From the NCBI RefSeq assembly GCF_007004135.1, contig NZ_VJMG01000054.1:1-35787 (forward strand): 35,787 bases of DNA, written 5' to 3'. The DNA is from Affinirhizobium straminoryzae (GTDB taxonomy: Bacteria > Pseudomonadota > Alphaproteobacteria > Rhizobiales > Rhizobiaceae). The notes below the pieces were generated by a model that did not search any database, was not told the DNA's origin, and was given only the letters and a program-made list of their open reading frames with translations. This document shows positions 7,838 through 15,915 of this stretch, piece after piece (position 1 is the first letter of the stretch; each line of letters opens with the position of its first letter). The translations under genes and the position numbers were made by a program.

Positions 7838-9247
7838 GTGTCTCGCTGTGTTCGTGTTGCGGAAAAGTCCTTTGATTACCGTATGCCGCTCGTTGTCATC
7901 GGGGCAGGAGCGGCGGGCCTTGTGGCGGCTCTGTCCGCCCATGAGGCGGGCGAGGAGGTTCTCGTCCTCGAGCGCGATCCGCTGCCGCGTGGTTCCACGG
8001 CCTTGTCGGCTGGCCTCATTCCGGCGGCTGGGACACGCTGGCAGGGTGCAGCCGGCATTTTCGATACACCGGAACTGTTCGCGGGCGATATCTTCCGCAA
8101 GGCGCATGGCGAGCCCGACGCGCTGATCGTTGATCACGTGACCCGCCTTGCCGGACCCACCCTCGAATGGCTGGCTGATCGCCACGGCCTGAACTTTTCG
8201 GTGATCGAGGATTTCAGCTATCCCGGCCATTCCTCGCGTCGCATGCACGGCCTTGCCTCCCGCTCCGGCGAGGAACTGATCGACGCACTGCGCGCGGCCG
8301 CTGAAGCCTGCGACATTCCGGTCGTCTGCGATGCCCATGTCACGACGCTCTTCGCCGATGATGCCGAAAGGGTGCTTGGTCTGGCCTTCGTGCGACCCGA
8401 CGCAAGCGTGGAGGAGATCGGCTGTGATCGACTGATCCTTGCCTGCAACGGTTACGGCGGTAATCGGGCACTTGTGGCGACCCATATACCGTCGCTTTCA
8501 GAGGCGACCTACTTTGGCCATGCGGGCAATCAGGGGGACGCGCTTTTGTGGGGCGAGGCGCTTGGTGCGGCGACCCGGCATCTGAATGGTCATCAGGGCC
8601 ATGGGTCCGTGGCCCATCCGGCCGGCATTCTGATTTCCTGGGCCACCATCACCGAGGGCGGCTTCCAGGTGAACATTGAAGGCCGGCGCTTCTCCAACGA
8701 AGCGCAAGGTTATTCGGAACAGGCCGCCGAAGTGCTGAAGCAGCCGGAGGGCCTCGCGTGGAGCATTTTCGACAGGCGCATCGCGGCGGTCACGCGCCAG
8801 TTTGAAGATTATCGCCGTGCCGAGGCGATGGGGGCGATCGTGACCGCGCAAACTCTGGCGGATCTGGCGGCCCGCCTGGCCGTATCGGAGGAGGTGCTGC
8901 TTCAGACGTTCGAGCAGGTCGAGACATGCAGGCGTGGAGAGACTGCTGATCCCTTCGGTCGCGACTTTGCCAGTTCGCAGCCTCTGGCGGCGCCATACTG
9001 TGCCGTGCGGGTTACCGGCGCATTGTTCCATACGCAGGGCGGACTGGTGATCGACACGCGCGCCCGCGTCCTGCGTCCGGATGGCAGCGTGCTGCCGAAC
9101 CTCTACGCCGTCGGCGGGGCGGCCTGCGGTGTTTCCGGCAACCGGGCATCCGGCTATCTGTCCGGCAATGGCCTGCTCACTGCAATCGCGCTGGGCAGAA
9201 CGGCGGGACAGGCTGCTGCCGCAGGCCGTGATGGAACATCAATCTAG
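7838..9247 (+). CDS. FAD-dependent oxidoreductase, fumarate reductase / tricarballylate dehydrogenase-like
   Basis: A cytoplasmic flavoprotein of the FAD_binding_2 family (succinate dehydrogenase/fumarate reductase/3-ketosteroid dehydrogenase group), 469 aa. The dinucleotide fold LVVIGAGAAGLVAAL lies at residues 18-32, the ELVLERD-type beta strand follows (EEVLVLERD), and the C-terminal GGAACGVSGNRASGYLSGNGLLTA closes the FAD domain. The GTG at 7838 is chosen because GGGGAGTGGAG precedes it; an ATG at 7883 would remove 15 residues. In the capping/active-site region it reads NEAQGYSEQ (about residues 287-295). Classical soluble fumarate reductases have an Arg acid in the corresponding NE-x3-R position; here it is Tyr292, which argues for a dehydrogenase on another carboxylate or ketone. 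The TAG stop lies inside a dispersed repeat. Confidence 0.85.
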   Translation: MSRCVRVAEKSFDYRMPLVVIGAGAAGLVAALSAHEAGEEVLVLERDPLPRGSTALSAGLIPAAGTRWQGAAGIFDTPELFAGDIFRKAHGEPDALIVDHVTRLAGPTLEWLADRHGLNFSVIEDFSYPGHSSRRMHGLASRSGEELIDALRAAAEACDIPVVCDAHVTTLFADDAERVLGLAFVRPDASVEEIGCDRLILACNGYGGNRALVATHIPSLSEATYFGHAGNQGDALLWGEALGAATRHLNGHQGHGSVAHPAGILISWATITEGGFQVNIEGRRFSNEAQGYSEQAAEVLKQPEGLAWSIFDRRIAAVTRQFEDYRRAEAMGAIVTAQTLADLAARLAVSEEVLLQTFEQVETCRRGETADPFGRDFASSQPLAAPYCAVRVTGALFHTQGGLVIDTRARVLRPDGSVLPNLYAVGGAACGVSGNRASGYLSGNGLLTAIALGRTAGQAAAAGRDGTSI

Positions 9248-9320
9248 AGCCCGTCCGAGCCGAAAGTACCTCAGCGGTTTTGCGTCCGGACTGCGTGAAG
9301 ACAAAGAGATAGAACATGTC
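9244..9320 (+). repeat. dispersed intergenic repeat, copy A (rhizobial type)
   Basis: A 77-bp element beginning CTAGAG and containing TCAGCGGTTTTGCG and ACAAAGAGA. It matches the reverse complement of 31872-31948 at 66 of 77 positions. A hairpin-forming tail follows (TCCGGT 9327-9332, ACCGGA 9337-9342, loop TTTC), as in copy B. Similar CTAGAG...ACAAAGAGATAGAGCAT elements are, to my knowledge, widespread between genes in Rhizobiaceae. The CTAG at its start supplies the TAG stop of the upstream flavoprotein gene. The rest of the 9248-9435 convergent gap holds no gene I can support. Confidence 0.8.
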
Positions 9321-9435
9321 AGGTGATCCGGTTTTCACCGGAAATGCCCTGGACCTGTTGCCGGTTGCTTCGAACGGTCGCCCCTGCGCCTGACCTGCGC
9401 CTGTCGCCGCCAATCAGAGCCCGCGGGGCGCTTGC

Positions 9436-10536
9436 TCAGCCGGCTGCAAGGCGTCCCGGCCGTGGCGCATCGACCAGCAAGGGAAGCAATTGGCTGCCCT
9501 GTCTTCTGATTTCGGAGAGATAGGGGGTGTCGGACAGCACGAAATGGGTAATCCCGAGCGCGCGATATCTGTTCAGGGATCTTGCGACATCCTCGGCCGA
9601 TCCTACCAGCCATGTGGTGCCTGCGCCGCCGCCGCCGAACTTTCCGGGGGCGGTATAGAGATTGTCGTCCAGCACGTCGCCCTTTGCCTGCAGGTTGAAA
9701 AGGCGTTGCTGGCCGACAGCGACCTCCCGCTTGTGGTCATGCCATCCGGCTCCGCTGTTGCGGGCCATGTCTGCGACCTTCGCCTCGGCATCCCGCCAGG
9801 CTTCCTCCGTCGTGTCGCGCACAAGCGTGGTGATGCGCAGGCCGAATTCCAGCGGCGGCAGATCACGGTCCAGGCTGGCGCTGAGCGCCTTCAGCCGCGC
9901 GATCCGCTCCTCGATGCCGTCGAGAGGTTCTCCCCAGAACAGCTGCACATCCGCTTCCGTCGCCGATACCCGCTCCGCCGCGTCGGAGGCGCCGCCGAAA
10001 TAGAGTTTGGGATGCGGACGATCGGGCCTGGACTTTATCCGGGGCTGGACCGTGGAGTTGGTCACCCGGAAGTGTTCGCCGTCGAAGCTGACATGGTCCT
10101 CGGTCCACAACTGCCGGACCAGCCGCATGAACTCCCTGGTGCGTGCATAGCGATGCGTGGAATCGCCCTCGCTGTCGCCATAGGCGGCAAGGTCGTCCTT
10201 GCCGGAGACGATGTTGATGCGGATGCGCTGGCCGCTCAGATGATCGAGCGTGGCAGCCGCCGAGGCGAAATTGGCGGGCTTCCAGTAGCCGGGGCGTATG
10301 GCAATCAGCGGCTGGAAGCGCCGTGTCCGGGCGGCAAGCGCGGTTGCGACGGTAAAGGTATCCGGCCGCCCCCAGCCCGTGCCGATCAGGGCGCCCGTCC
10401 AGCCATTGTCTTCCAGCGCCGTCGCATGAGACGTCAGCGTGTCCAGGCTGTTATGGTCCTCGCCCGCCACGTCGCCGCGATGACCGGCCTTCACATCGTT
10501 GGGGATATACCAGAGAAATTCGGTCTTGCTGCTCAT
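9436..10536 (-). CDS. LLM-class FMNH2-dependent monooxygenase, SsuD-like (divergent)
   Basis: A luciferase-like TIM-barrel monooxygenase of the alkanesulfonate monooxygenase family, 366 aa. Family segments are FLWYIPND, WTGALIGTGWGRPDTFTVATALAARTRRF, LIAIRPGYWKPANFASAAATLDHLSGQRIRINIVSG, PKLYFGGASDAAERVSA and GGAGTTWLVGS. It is the last gene of the ssu-type operon, 41 bp after the permease, so an organosulfonate-like substrate is likely. From memory of E. coli SsuD, the residues equivalent to His11, Cys54, His228, Arg297 and Tyr331 are replaced here (Asn/Asp, Arg57, Thr, Gly and Thr), while the neighbouring Arg226 equivalent is kept. It may therefore be a different C-S or C-N cleaving LLM enzyme rather than true SsuD. 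A separate flavin reductase is needed and none lies in this operon. Confidence 0.82.
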   Translation of the reverse strand: MSSKTEFLWYIPNDVKAGHRGDVAGEDHNSLDTLTSHATALEDNGWTGALIGTGWGRPDTFTVATALAARTRRFQPLIAIRPGYWKPANFASAAATLDHLSGQRIRINIVSGKDDLAAYGDSEGDSTHRYARTREFMRLVRQLWTEDHVSFDGEHFRVTNSTVQPRIKSRPDRPHPKLYFGGASDAAERVSATEADVQLFWGEPLDGIEERIARLKALSASLDRDLPPLEFGLRITTLVRDTTEEAWRDAEAKVADMARNSGAGWHDHKREVAVGQQRLFNLQAKGDVLDDNLYTAPGKFGGGGAGTTWLVGSAEDVARSLNRYRALGITHFVLSDTPYLSEIRRQGSQLLPLLVDAPRPGRLAAG

Positions 10537-10577
10537 CGGGATACCTCAGGTCTTGAGAGAAAGGGCGAGGGCTCGCC

Positions 10578-11357
10578 TCAGGCCGCGCGCGGCGGACGCC
10601 AGCGCAGCAGGTGGTTTTCGACCGTTGCGGCCAGCCGGTTGAGCGAGAAGCCGACAAGGCCGAGGATGATGACACCGACCATCACCATGGCCATGTCGAA
10701 ACGCTCTCGACCGGCGATCACCAGGCCACCGATTCCGGGACCCACCGCCAGGAAATATTCCGCGCCGACTGTCGCCAGCCAGGAATAGATGAGGCCGAGA
10801 TGGATACCGGTGGCGATTGCCGGCATGGCGGACGGCAGATAGATGCGCCAGAACCGCTGGCGGGCATTGAACTGCAGCGCGCGTCCGACCTCGATCAGGT
10901 CTGCCGGCGCGTCGCGCATGCCGTCATAGGTGTTCAGCACCACGGGAATGAAGCAGGCGAGCGCCACGAAGACGATCTTGGCCTGCTCTCCGAAACCGAA
11001 CCAGACGGAGATCAGCGGAATCCAGGCAAGCAGCGAGATCTGCTTGAAGCCGTTGAAGGTCGGCATGACCAGCCGTCCGGCGAGTGGCGACAGGGCAAGC
11101 ACGGTGGCAAAGGCAATGCCGACCGCTGCGCCGAGCAGAAACCCGCAGAGATTGCGGGCAAGGCTCGACAGGAGATCGAAGATCAGGTCGTTGCCGAAAA
11201 GCTCGCGGCGCGCGGTCGCGATCACGCTTTCCAGCGGTGGCAGGAAACGCGGGTCGACAAGGCCGGTTCGGCTGGAGAATTCCCAGACGACCAGCAGAAG
11301 CAGCGGAAGCGTGATGCCCCGGCGAATGCGCAGTGCGGTGGATGTCGTGCCGCTCAT
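10578..11357 (-). CDS. ABC transporter permease, SsuC/TauC-like (second)
   Basis: An inner-membrane permease of the BPD_transp_1 family for nitrate/sulfonate/taurine-type importers, 259 aa. The first membrane span is ITLPLLLLVVWEF. The cytoplasmic EAA-like loop reads ALQFNARQRFWRIYLPSAMPAIATGIHLGLIYSW. The Met at 11357 starts 2 bp after the stop of the preceding permease gene, so the two are translationally coupled. The same frame stays open upstream across the previous gene, but that extension is only a shadow. Together with the other permease it would form a heterodimeric channel, unlike the homodimer usual for SsuC. Confidence 0.88.
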   Translation of the reverse strand: MSGTTSTALRIRRGITLPLLLLVVWEFSSRTGLVDPRFLPPLESVIATARRELFGNDLIFDLLSSLARNLCGFLLGAAVGIAFATVLALSPLAGRLVMPTFNGFKQISLLAWIPLISVWFGFGEQAKIVFVALACFIPVVLNTYDGMRDAPADLIEVGRALQFNARQRFWRIYLPSAMPAIATGIHLGLIYSWLATVGAEYFLAVGPGIGGLVIAGRERFDMAMVMVGVIILGLVGFSLNRLAATVENHLLRWRPPRAA

Positions 11358-11359
11358 GG

Positions 11360-12178
11360 TCAGATCTCGCTCCGCTTCCAGCGCTGGATCAGCCGCTCGG
11401 TTCGGTTGAGCCCGCCATCCATGATGAAGCCGACGACGCCGATGGCGAGCATCGCGATGATCACCGTATCCAGCCAGAACATCTGCCGACCCCAGACCAG
11501 CAGATAGCCGAGCCCCTCTGAGGAGGCGAGCAGCTCGACCCCCACGAGCGAGGTCCAGGCATGGGTGAGCCCATAGCGAATGCCGGTGAAGACAAAGGGG
11601 ATGGCAGCGGGCAGGATGACGAGCCTGAGCCGCTGCCAGCGCGTGAACCGCAGCGCGTCCGCCACCTCCAGATAGCGCGGCGAGACATTGCGGATGCCGG
11701 CGAATGTGTTCAGCGTCATCGGCACCAGCGCGCCCTTGGTGATGACGATGATCTTCAGCGTCTCGCCAATGCCGACGAGAAGCATCAGCAGCGGAATCCA
11801 GCCAAGCGTCGGGATCTGGGCAAAGGCGAGAAACAGCGGCTTCACATAGTCTTCGACGCGTTCCGAAAGGCCCATGGCGATGCCGAGCGCGAGACCGAGG
11901 CACGCGCCGATGGCAAAGCCGATCAGCACGCGCCGCAGGCTGACACCGACATGGTAGACGAGATCGCCGCTGGCCAGCATGTCGCGCAGCGCCTCGAAGA
12001 CGTAGACCGGATGCGGCAGGATCTGCTCGGCAAGCCAGCCACGATCGGACGCGGTCCACCACAGGAGAAGCAGAGCGGCCGGAAGCAGCAGGGCGGTCAG
12101 CCCACGCATGGTGCGCTTGCGCCACACGCGAGGGGCACCTCCCGCCGCATGCACCTCGGTGACTGTCAGAACGGCCAT
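11360..12178 (-). CDS. ABC transporter permease, SsuC/TauC-like (first)
   Basis: A permease of the same family as its neighbour, 272 aa. A long N-terminal cytoplasmic segment (residues 1-28) precedes the first span ALLLPAALLLLWWTASD. The EAA-like loop reads ALRFTRWQRLRLVILPAAIPFVFTGIRYGLTHAW. The Met at 12178 is preceded by AAAGGACCAGG, a good ribosome-binding site; the Met at 12223 would overlap the binding-protein stop and has none. It lies 41 bp after the binding protein and 2 bp before the second permease. The two permeases share fold and loop but are clearly diverged, so this is an old duplication. Confidence 0.88.
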   Translation of the reverse strand: MAVLTVTEVHAAGGAPRVWRKRTMRGLTALLLPAALLLLWWTASDRGWLAEQILPHPVYVFEALRDMLASGDLVYHVGVSLRRVLIGFAIGACLGLALGIAMGLSERVEDYVKPLFLAFAQIPTLGWIPLLMLLVGIGETLKIIVITKGALVPMTLNTFAGIRNVSPRYLEVADALRFTRWQRLRLVILPAAIPFVFTGIRYGLTHAWTSLVGVELLASSEGLGYLLVWGRQMFWLDTVIIAMLAIGVVGFIMDGGLNRTERLIQRWKRSEI

Positions 12179-12219
12179 CGCCTGGTCCTTTTGCGTGATC
12201 GTGGAGGCAGGGAAGGCGA

Positions 12220-13296
12220 TCACGAGGCCGTCGGCTTGCCGTCGGCACCATAGGGTTGCCAGAAGCTCTTCAGCTTCAGCCGCTCCAGCGCATTGTCGAG
12301 ATATTTCGGCTCGAACCAGCCGTTGAGATCGACGTCGCGGCGGATGAGGCCGAATTCCTTGCTCTTCACGGCCTGCTCCTTGTACTGCGAGACCAGCAGG
12401 TCATCGATCAGCGGCGAATTGCGATAGGCGAGCGTATCCTTGCTGAAATACTCTTCCAGGATCGGAATCGGCGTGCCGGACTTGCCCCAGAGCTCGAACT
12501 GCGCGGCGCGGTTTGTTTCATCCGACGACCATTGCGCGGCCTTCACGAAGGCATCGACCACACGCTGGGTGATCTGCGGATGGGCGGTGATGAAGGCCTC
12601 GCGGGCAATGATGCCGGCATTGCGGCCAAAGCGCGGGTCGTCGCCCTTGGTGGTATAGATGATGTCCGCCGAACCCTTGGCCGCGAGATTGATCAGCTGC
12701 GTATCGCCAAAGGCGGCATCGATGTCCTTGCTGGTCAGGGCCGCCACGGTGGCGGCGCTGTCGAGATTGACCACCTGAACGTCGCGTTCCTTCAGCCCAT
12801 GCGCTTCCAGAATCTTGATGGCCGCCAGATGGCTGTTGGTGCCGCGCTGCAATGCCACCTTGCGGCCCTTCAGATCCTCGATCTTCCGGATGCCGGACTC
12901 CTTGGCGACAGCGAGATAGGAGGGCTTGCGGGCGCCGCTCGCCAGCAGGTACTTCGTCTTCAGCCCTGTGGCGCGGCCGATCAGCGAGGGAAGGTCACCC
13001 TGATAGGCAAAGTCCAGCTGGTCGTTGGCAAAGCCTTCGTTGACGGCCGGGCCTGCGCCCTTGAAGAAGGTCCACTCGATCTTGACGTCCGGATCGTTGG
13101 CAAATTCCTTTTCCAGGAACTCTCCGGCCCGCGCGGTGGCGGCAGAGGTGCCTTCGGCAAAGGGGCGATTGTCGACCCCGATTGCGGCATAGCCGACATG
13201 GATGACCAGAGGTTCGGCGGCCAGCGTCGGCTGCCAGGAAAGCGCAAGGGCGAAGGCCGCGCCGGCTGTGGCGCGCAGGAAGGATGTCAAGATCAT
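12220..13296 (-). CDS. sulfonate/nitrate/taurine-type ABC substrate-binding protein (SsuA-like)
   Basis: A periplasmic binding protein, 358 aa. A Sec signal peptide is visible (MILTSFLRATAGAAFALALSWQ, cleavage about LAAEP at residue 27). The mature domain is NMT1/SsuA-like: ANDPDVKIEWTFFKGAGPAVNEGFANDQLDFAYQGDLPSLIGRATG, then RKVALQRGTNSHLAAIKILEAHGL and VNLDSAATVAALTSKDIDAAFGDTQLI. It also has the short C-terminal QPYGADGKPTAS tail. It is 29 bp downstream of ssuB. The ligand is probably a small organosulfur anion, inferred from family and operon; taurine, alkanesulfonates or sulfonate-like esters cannot be distinguished. Confidence 0.87.
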   Translation of the reverse strand: MILTSFLRATAGAAFALALSWQPTLAAEPLVIHVGYAAIGVDNRPFAEGTSAATARAGEFLEKEFANDPDVKIEWTFFKGAGPAVNEGFANDQLDFAYQGDLPSLIGRATGLKTKYLLASGARKPSYLAVAKESGIRKIEDLKGRKVALQRGTNSHLAAIKILEAHGLKERDVQVVNLDSAATVAALTSKDIDAAFGDTQLINLAAKGSADIIYTTKGDDPRFGRNAGIIAREAFITAHPQITQRVVDAFVKAAQWSSDETNRAAQFELWGKSGTPIPILEEYFSKDTLAYRNSPLIDDLLVSQYKEQAVKSKEFGLIRRDVDLNGWFEPKYLDNALERLKLKSFWQPYGADGKPTAS

Positions 13297-13325
13297 GGAT
13301 AGGCTCCAGGGTTGTCGGGAACGGA

Positions 13326-14165
13326 TCAGCGGGCGACGGCGATGGCCGGTGCGGGGCGTGGCAGCACCGGCGTTGCATCCGCCGGGGTCGGGCGCGGATC
13401 GCGGGCAGAGGTCGTCCCGTTCAGGCTTTGCAGCACATGCGCGCGCACCGTGGCAAAGGCGGCCGACGTCCGATCGCGCGGTCGGGGCAGGTCGACCGGC
13501 ACGATCTCGCGGATGCGGCCCGGACGCGGCGACATCACCACCACGCGGTCGCCCAGGAAGACGGCCTCGTCCACATCATGCGTCACGAGGATCATCGTGA
13601 TCTTCTCGCGTGACCAGATCGATTGCAGTTCACCCTGGAGATGCGCCTTGGTGATCGCATCCAGGGCACCGAAGGGCTCGTCAAGGAAGAGGACGTCGGG
13701 ACGGTTGACCAGCCCGCGCGCAATCCCGGCGCGTTGCGCCATGCCGCCGGAAAGCTGATGGGGATAGGCTTTCGCAAAGCCCGTCAGGCCCACCAGTTCC
13801 AGATGTTCGTCCACCAGCCGTTTCTTGTCCGCCTTGCTGACGGCCGCATTTTCCAGCCCGAGCGCCACGTTCCGCTCGACCGTCAGCCAGGGAAACAGGC
13901 GCGGCTCCTGGAAGACGATGCCGCGCTCGAGGCTCGCGCCGCGCACCGGCTCGCCGCGATGGCGGATCTCGCCCTGATGGCCGGTGTCGAGACCCGCCCC
14001 GAGCCGCAGCAGGGTGGACTTGCCGCAGCCGCTTGCGCCGACGATGGTCACGAATTCGCCGGCCGCAACGGAAAGGCTGACATCCTGCAAGGCCGTGATG
14101 ATGCGGGAATTCACCATGAACTGGCGCGTGACGTTCTGAATGGCGAGATGTGCCGTGGCGCTCAT
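13326..14165 (-). CDS. sulfonate-type ABC transporter ATPase (SsuB/TauB-like)
   Basis: A cytoplasmic ATPase of the nitrate/sulfonate/taurine importer class, 279 aa. It has Walker A GASGCGKST (residues 43-51), GIVFQEPRLFPWLTVERNVALGLE as Q-loop region, signature LSGGMAQRAGIARGL, Walker B VLFLDEPFGALD and the His of LVTHDVDEAVFLGDRVVVM. The C-terminal extension is Arg/Pro/Ala-rich. The Met at 14165 aligns with family starts; the open frame to 14273 is not homologous. It is the first gene of the minus-strand operon ssuB-ssuA-ssuC1-ssuC2-monooxygenase. An AT-rich control region lies about 130 bp upstream. Confidence 0.9.
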   Translation of the reverse strand: MSATAHLAIQNVTRQFMVNSRIITALQDVSLSVAAGEFVTIVGASGCGKSTLLRLGAGLDTGHQGEIRHRGEPVRGASLERGIVFQEPRLFPWLTVERNVALGLENAAVSKADKKRLVDEHLELVGLTGFAKAYPHQLSGGMAQRAGIARGLVNRPDVLFLDEPFGALDAITKAHLQGELQSIWSREKITMILVTHDVDEAVFLGDRVVVMSPRPGRIREIVPVDLPRPRDRTSAAFATVRAHVLQSLNGTTSARDPRPTPADATPVLPRPAPAIAVAR

Positions 14166-14292
14166 CGACCTGTCCTCTGTTGCGCGGGAGTGGCCGACAA
14201 GCGGATGCTGGTACGGCCAGGGCCAACACGGCGCTGTCAGGGCAGGCGCCCCGAACCGCCGTCGATGCGTCAACAGTAACAGTGGATAATAT

Positions 14293-14321
14293 TTTCTATA
14301 GGAATTATATTCTATTTTCGT
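14293..14321. promoter_or_regulatory. AT-rich control element upstream of ssuB, shared with the dszB-like promoter
   Basis: Within the 266-bp gap 14166-14431, a pocket of A/T (about 14285-14321) contains, on the minus strand, ACGAAAATAG (14321-14312) and CTATAGAAA (14301-14293), 10 bp apart. The ATAG...CTAT arms form a dyad. The same two blocks recur at 22719-22738. The layout suits a LysR-type activator or another sulfur-starvation regulator, which is an inference. No gene is supported in the rest of this gap. Confidence 0.5.
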
Positions 14322-14431
14322 GCAGACGCGTGAACTATGTCACCGGCATGACGGCCGGCGCCGGGGCGCCTTCTCTCAACGGAGGGGCGCGAACGCCCGC
14401 TCCTGTGCTGACCTCAGGAGCCGCAGGAGGC

Positions 14432-15751
14432 TCAGCCGAAGAAGCGGTTGGACGGGCGCGGCAGGCCGAGATGCTCGCGCAGCGTTGCGCCCTCGTAGTC
14501 CGTGCGGAACAGGCCGCGCCGCTGCAATTCCGGCACCAGCCGTTCCGTCACGTCATCAAGCCCCTGCGGCAGATAGGGGAAGACGCAGGTGAAGCCGTCT
14601 GCGGCCTCTTCCTGCAGCCAGGTCTCCATGGCGTCGGCGATGGATGCGGGTGTTCCGACGAACGCAAGCCCGGCATAGCCGCCATACCGTTGCGCCAGCT
14701 GCCGAACCGTCAGCTTTTCCTGCTCCGCCAGGCGCAGAACTTCCGCCCGGCCGCTCTTGCTCGCATTGGTGTCGGGAATGGCGGGCAGCGGGCCATCCGG
14801 ATCAAAGCCGGAGGCATCATGGCCGAGCGCGATGGACAGCGAGGCGATGGCGCTGTCGTAATGGACGAGGCTGTCCAGCCGGGCACGTTTGGCCCTTGCC
14901 TCCTCCACGCTATCCCCGACCACGATCATGGCCGCAGGCAGGATCTTCAGATGCGCGGGATTGCGGCCAAGGGCAGGCATGCGCCCCTTGATGTCGGCAT
15001 AGAGCGCCTTGGCGGTGCCAAGCTCCCGCGGCGCGGCAAACACCACTTCTGCCGTTTCCGCCGCCAGCTGCTTGCCGGGTTCCGATTGTCCCGCCTGCAC
15101 GATCACCGGCCAGCCCTGGACGGGGCGGGCAATGTTGAGCGGTCCGCGCACGCTGAAGGCCGGACCCTTGTGATCGAGCACATGCAGCCTTTCCGGATCG
15201 AAGAAGATGCCGCTCTGCGGATCGCGGATGAAGGCATCGTCGGCAAAGCTGTCCCAGAGCCCGGTGACGACATCGAAGAATTCCCGGGCCCGCCTGTAGC
15301 GCTCGCCGTGCTCGACATGGTCGGAGAGCCCGAAATTGCGTGCGGCATCGGGGTTGGAGGTGGTGACGATGTTCCAGGCTGCGCGGCCGCCGCTGATGTG
15401 ATCGAGCGACGCGAAGCGGCGCGCGACATGATAGGGCTCGTCGAAGGTGGTGGATGCGGTTGCGGCAAGGCCGATCCTGTCCGTTACGGCGGCAAGCGCC
15501 GACAGCAGGGTGAAGGGTTCGAAGGAGGTGACGGTGTGGCTGCGCTTGAGCGCGTCCACCGGCATGTTGAGCACCGCCAGATGGTCCGCCATGAAGAAGG
15601 CATCGAACTTCGCCCGCTCCAGCGCCTGTGCGAAGGACGCCAGATGGCGAAAGTTGAAATTGGCGTCCGGGTAGGCGCCCGGATAGCGCCATGCCCCGGT
15701 GTGCAGACTGACGGGACGCATGAAGGCGGTGAGATGAAGCGACTTCGGCAT
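14432..15751 (-). CDS. LLM-class flavin monooxygenase, NtaA/SnaA/DszA family
   Basis: An FMNH2-dependent two-component monooxygenase, 439 aa. It shows the family pattern LHLTAFMRPVSLHTGAWRYPGAYPDANFNFRH, KFDAFFMADHLAV, ALAAVTDRIGLAATASTTFDEPYHVARRFASLDHISGGRAAWNIVTTSNPDAARNFG, HGERYRRAREFFDVVTGLWDSF, RGPLNIARPVQGWPVIVQAGQS and a C-terminal VPELQRRGLFRTDYEGATLREHLGL. These match DszA (sulfone monooxygenase), NtaA and YxeK-type enzymes, whose substrates range from aryl sulfones to N-acyl S-alkyl cysteines. The Met at 15751 is chosen by homology; its ribosome-binding site is weak. It is the last gene of the region C minus-strand run, 164 bp after another LLM gene. The substrate is unknown. Confidence 0.87.
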   Translation of the reverse strand: MPKSLHLTAFMRPVSLHTGAWRYPGAYPDANFNFRHLASFAQALERAKFDAFFMADHLAVLNMPVDALKRSHTVTSFEPFTLLSALAAVTDRIGLAATASTTFDEPYHVARRFASLDHISGGRAAWNIVTTSNPDAARNFGLSDHVEHGERYRRAREFFDVVTGLWDSFADDAFIRDPQSGIFFDPERLHVLDHKGPAFSVRGPLNIARPVQGWPVIVQAGQSEPGKQLAAETAEVVFAAPRELGTAKALYADIKGRMPALGRNPAHLKILPAAMIVVGDSVEEARAKRARLDSLVHYDSAIASLSIALGHDASGFDPDGPLPAIPDTNASKSGRAEVLRLAEQEKLTVRQLAQRYGGYAGLAFVGTPASIADAMETWLQEEAADGFTCVFPYLPQGLDDVTERLVPELQRRGLFRTDYEGATLREHLGLPRPSNRFFG

Positions 15752-15915
15752 GGACGTGTCTCGCGTGACGGGCAAGAGTGAGGGGAGCGGTCCCCCTGAT
15801 ATCGAGGCGATCGCGCCCTCCGACAAGAGGCGGATCTGCCGGAACGGCACGCGGACCCGTCGTCACGCGGACCCGCCCGCCGTCAAGCCGGACCTGGTTC
15901 GATCCGGTGCGGGCG

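Noticed and set aside
6363..8126. Long plus-strand open frame opposite leuC.
   Set aside because: Antisense to a clear LeuC with Fe-S ligands. The composition is typical of a GC-rich shadow frame and no family is recognisable.
10578..12251. A single long minus-strand frame that could be read as a 557-residue protein.
   Set aside because: Only its C-terminal half is the SsuC-like permease. The upstream half is an Arg/Ala-rich out-of-frame shadow of the other permease gene (11360-12178). Separate starts at 12178 and 11357 explain both genes.
12256..13302. Long plus-strand frame opposite the SsuA-like gene.
   Set aside because: Mirror-frame shadow of a well-supported binding protein; no domain features.
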